Below, in pieces: positions 62,064-64,000 of a stretch of DNA of 64,000 nucleotides. The notes beneath the pieces were generated by a model. That model ran no database searches. It was not told the DNA's origin and worked only from the letters and a program-made list of their open reading frames with translations. The first letter of the stretch is position 1. Each line of letters opens with the position of its first letter. This DNA comes from Nonomuraea jabiensis (GTDB lineage: Bacteria; Actinomycetota; Actinomycetes; Streptosporangiales; Streptosporangiaceae): NCBI RefSeq assembly GCF_014204795.1, contig NZ_JACHMB010000001.1, forward strand, positions 7,514,501-7,578,500. Reading direction: 5' to 3'. The translations under genes and the position numbers were made by a program.

Positions 62064-62669
62064 ATGAACACTCGTAGCGGTCAAGCAGCTTCCGGCTCCC
62101 TGGCTGTCAAAGAGCTGTCCAAGAAGACCTGGAGCGATTTCGAGGCCGTTCTCGGGAAGAACGGCGGCGCCCGCGGGTGCTGGTGCATGCACTGGCGGCT
62201 GTCCATCGCGGAGTGGACGGAAGGCAAGGGCGAGGGGAACAAGCGGGCCATGAGCCGTCTCGCCCAGCGCAAGCCGGTGCCCGGCGTCGTCGTCTACGAA
62301 AGCAACACGCCGGTGGCGTGGTGCTCGCTCGGGCCGCGTTCCGAGTTTCCGAGACTCGAGCGCTCGCCCCTGCTCGCCAACATCGACGACGAGCCGGTCT
62401 GCGCGATCACGTGCATCTACGTGCAGAGAAAGCATCGAGGCTCCGGCCTGCTGCCGGCCATTCTCGAAGCCGTCTGCGAGTACGCCGCCTCCGCGGGCTA
62501 CACGACCGCAGAGGGCTATCCGATCGAACCCCGCGAGGGGAAACGCGCGGGCGCGGACACCGCGATGACCGGGATAGCCAGCGCCTTCCTCGCCGCAGGA
62601 TTCTCCGAGGTGGCCCGCCCGCGTGACGATCGGCCGATCATGCGGCGGAAGCTCAGTCCCGCCGGATGA
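62064..62669 (+). CDS. GNAT-family N-acetyltransferase
   Basis: Encodes 201 residues. GARGCWCMHWRL (about 35-46) and the acetyl-CoA region CAITCIYVQRKHRGSGLLPAI, then AAGYTTAEGYPIEPREGKRA-like text (AEGYPIEPREGKR), mark a known actinobacterial GNAT subgroup with a Cys-rich N-terminal loop. The acceptor is unknown. Divergent from cysD; converges on the CGNR gene. Confidence 0.88.
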   Translation: MNTRSGQAASGSLAVKELSKKTWSDFEAVLGKNGGARGCWCMHWRLSIAEWTEGKGEGNKRAMSRLAQRKPVPGVVVYESNTPVAWCSLGPRSEFPRLERSPLLANIDDEPVCAITCIYVQRKHRGSGLLPAILEAVCEYAASAGYTTAEGYPIEPREGKRAGADTAMTGIASAFLAAGFSEVARPRDDRPIMRRKLSPAG

Positions 62670-62681
62670 CGCGAGAGGCGA

Positions 62682-63287
62682 TCAGTGGTGCGCCCGCCCC
62701 TGACGGTGGCGGCGCGCCTTCTCGCGATTGCCGCAGATGTTCATGCTGCACCAGCGGCGGCGTCCGCCCCGCGAGGAGTCCAGGAACAGCCAGCCACATC
62801 TCCCGCATGCCCTGATCCGGTCGCGCGGAAGGGTGAACAGCGCCTGGACCACCAGCAGTGACAGGGCCGCGGGAATCGCTCCCGGCGCCGTCCAGTCCAC
62901 GGTGAAGCGGTCGAGCGCGGCATCGATCTGCTGGACCTGCTCGGCTCGCACGCCCGTCCCGGCCCGTTCGAGAAGCGCCCCGAACGGCTCGGCCGGCACC
63001 GCCTGGCCGTGGGCGACCGCGCTGAAGACGGCCCACGCCTGTTCGCGAACGGCCTGAACCTCCGGCACGAGGCCGCTCGCGGAGGCCTCCGTCAAGGACG
63101 GCACCTCCTCGAACAGCCCCGCGGACGCGCACCACGTCAGGACGTCCGAGGGCGTCTTCAGCAGCTCGCCGTCCTCGGCCGGGTGGGTGCGATCGAAGAC
63201 GGTGTTCGTGAGGTCCAGGACCGGGTGGCCGCCGATGAAGTGGGCGTCCTGCCAGGGCGACCGGGCCTTCGTAGCAAGAGTAACCAT
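62682..63287 (-). CDS. ABATE/CGNR zinc-finger putative stress regulator
   Basis: Encodes 201 residues. The N-terminal ABATE domain begins FIGGHPVLDLTNTVFDR; the C-terminal zinc finger reads CGRCGWLFLDSSRGGRRRWC, then SMNICGNREKARRH, giving the CGNR name. Such proteins are thought to be transcription regulators. The gene starts inside a dyad (63282-63307) shared with its own promoter, suggesting autoregulation. The neighbouring MFS gene lies upstream in the same direction. Confidence 0.92.
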   Translation of the reverse strand: MVTLATKARSPWQDAHFIGGHPVLDLTNTVFDRTHPAEDGELLKTPSDVLTWCASAGLFEEVPSLTEASASGLVPEVQAVREQAWAVFSAVAHGQAVPAEPFGALLERAGTGVRAEQVQQIDAALDRFTVDWTAPGAIPAALSLLVVQALFTLPRDRIRACGRCGWLFLDSSRGGRRRWCSMNICGNREKARRHRQGRAHH

Positions 63288-63307
63288 TATAACTAGTATA
63301 TATGGTT
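63282..63307. promoter_or_regulatory. AACCAT...ATGGTT dyad at the CGNR gene start
   Basis: AACCAT (63282-63287) and ATGGTT (63302-63307) flank an AT-rich core TATAACTAGTATAT. The left arm contains the start codon of the CGNR gene. Unusually AT-rich for this DNA. Confidence 0.45.
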
Positions 63308-63341
63308 CTCGGCTGTGGGCCAGGGCGCACCGGGAGTCCGG

Positions 63342-64000
63342 TCACGTGATCTCGCCCTTGAAACGTCTCCGGAGAAGGACGGTCGTGATGACCGCCGCGA
63401 CCGCGAACCCGACCGAGCACCACAGAGACCAGCGCCACCCGGCGAGGACGGCCTCGGATCCACCGGTGACCCTGGCGAAGTGGGCCGCCACCGACGTCAC
63501 GACTCCGACGCCCACGGCCAGCCCCAGCTGCTGGGAGACGTTGATCAGAGCGCCGGCCGTGGCCCGCCGCCCCTCGTCGGCGCCGTTCGTGCCGGCGATG
63601 CTCGTCGTGATCAGCGCGAGGATGTGACCGAAGGCGTTCACCGAGGTGCCGATCAGGACGAGCGCGAGTCCGTAACCCTCCGGCAGGCCCACCATGATCA
63701 GGATGCCGAGCGTCTCGATGACGATCCCGGTAAGGAGCACGCGGTAGAGCCCGAAGCGCTCGACCAGCTTGCCCGCGTAGATCCCGGTGACGATCGCGAT
63801 CGCGCCCGAGACCGCGAACGTCAGGCCGGTCGTGAGCGCGCCCAGACCGAGATGCGTCTGGAGGTAGAGGGTGAGGATGAACAGCATTCCGCCGTAGGAG
63901 CAGATCAGCAGGACGTTGACCAGGTTGGCCGCGCCGATGGCGGCGGTGCGGAAGATGGAGATCGGCACGAGGGCGTTGTCCTTGCGGGACTCCACCCAGA
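63342..64000 (-). CDS. MFS exporter, DHA2-like, C-terminal half (cut by window edge)
   Basis: About 219 residues are visible, running off the right edge. The section from ESRKDNALVPISIFRTAAIG onward, GGMLFILTLYLQTHLGLGAL and SQQLGLAVGVGVVTSVAA matches helices 8-14 of DHA2 drug exporters. The C-terminus ends in a basic RRRFKGEIT. It lies upstream of the CGNR regulator gene in the same direction, 54 bases apart, so the two may be co-transcribed. Confidence 0.9.
   Translation of the reverse strand, partial: WVESRKDNALVPISIFRTAAIGAANLVNVLLICSYGGMLFILTLYLQTHLGLGALTTGLTFAVSGAIAIVTGIYAGKLVERFGLYRVLLTGIVIETLGILIMVGLPEGYGLALVLIGTSVNAFGHILALITTSIAGTNGADEGRRATAGALINVSQQLGLAVGVGVVTSVAAHFARVTGGSEAVLAGWRWSLWCSVGFAVAAVITTVLLRRRFKGEIT

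Overview
The window is a chromosomal segment of a high-GC actinobacterium. Reading frames are dense and GC3-biased, GTG and TTG starts are frequent, SD sites are GGAGG-like, and there is no sign of phage or plasmid backbone. Actinobacterial families are everywhere: a SigE-type ECF sigma factor, an LCP protein, GpgS, a RamB-type regulator beside aceA, DUF3052, an SCO6745-family protein, and membrane-anchored Ser/Thr kinases. The mix fits Streptosporangiales (a Nonomuraea-like organism), but that placement is inference. I saw no tRNA, rRNA, CRISPR array or intact insertion sequence.

Layout. 1-2.7 kb: the end of a TetR gene, a DHA2 drug exporter with a clear operator, and a Pro-rich anchored protein. 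2.8-6.6 kb: a DUF2470 gene and a cysteine-free ribosomal protein S4 diverge from overlapping iron (IdeR/DtxR) boxes, followed by LtrA, a voltage-gated channel with an Asp-Asp selectivity filter, and a DUF4190 protein. 6.6-8.8 kb: a TetR-controlled Drr-like ABC exporter. 8.8-16.7 kb: a subtilase, a membrane spermidine-synthase-like protein, an LCP protein, a zinc metallopeptidase and a LysR regulator. 16.8-22.1 kb: an MprAB-like two-component system, a phased TGAGA box array, a LolA-like envelope protein and an ABC exporter. 22.1-27 kb: a YcnI copper protein pair, an ABC exporter with two permeases (one apparently starting with ATA), and DUF3052. 27-32.5 kb: an HSL-type esterase, an iron-regulated siderophore-interacting protein, a Ser/Thr kinase, and a sigma factor with a membrane-anchored propeller partner. 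32.7-40.8 kb: SCO6745 protein, aceA/ramB, gpgS, a TetR/MFS pair with two operators, and an acyl-CoA dehydrogenase.

40.8-53.4 kb is more accessory. It holds small secreted proteins behind 11-bp CTCAAC direct repeats, a lipoprotein, decayed genes (a frameshifted ORF, a LuxR-type remnant, a cyclase remnant), a very large kinase/propeller fusion, a P450, an orphan HATPase, a Ddn-like oxidoreductase and two secreted proteins of unknown function.

53.5-62 kb is a sulfur region: a five-bladed-propeller (GH43/32-like) protein, a PAPS sulfotransferase, an SsuD-like monooxygenase with a GNAT, an SDF-family symporter, and cysD-cysNC that makes PAPS. Four intergenic sites in this stretch share a CC..TA....TAGG-like element and may mark one regulon. 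The last 2 kb hold a GNAT, a CGNR zinc-finger regulator and the C-terminal half of another DHA2 exporter.
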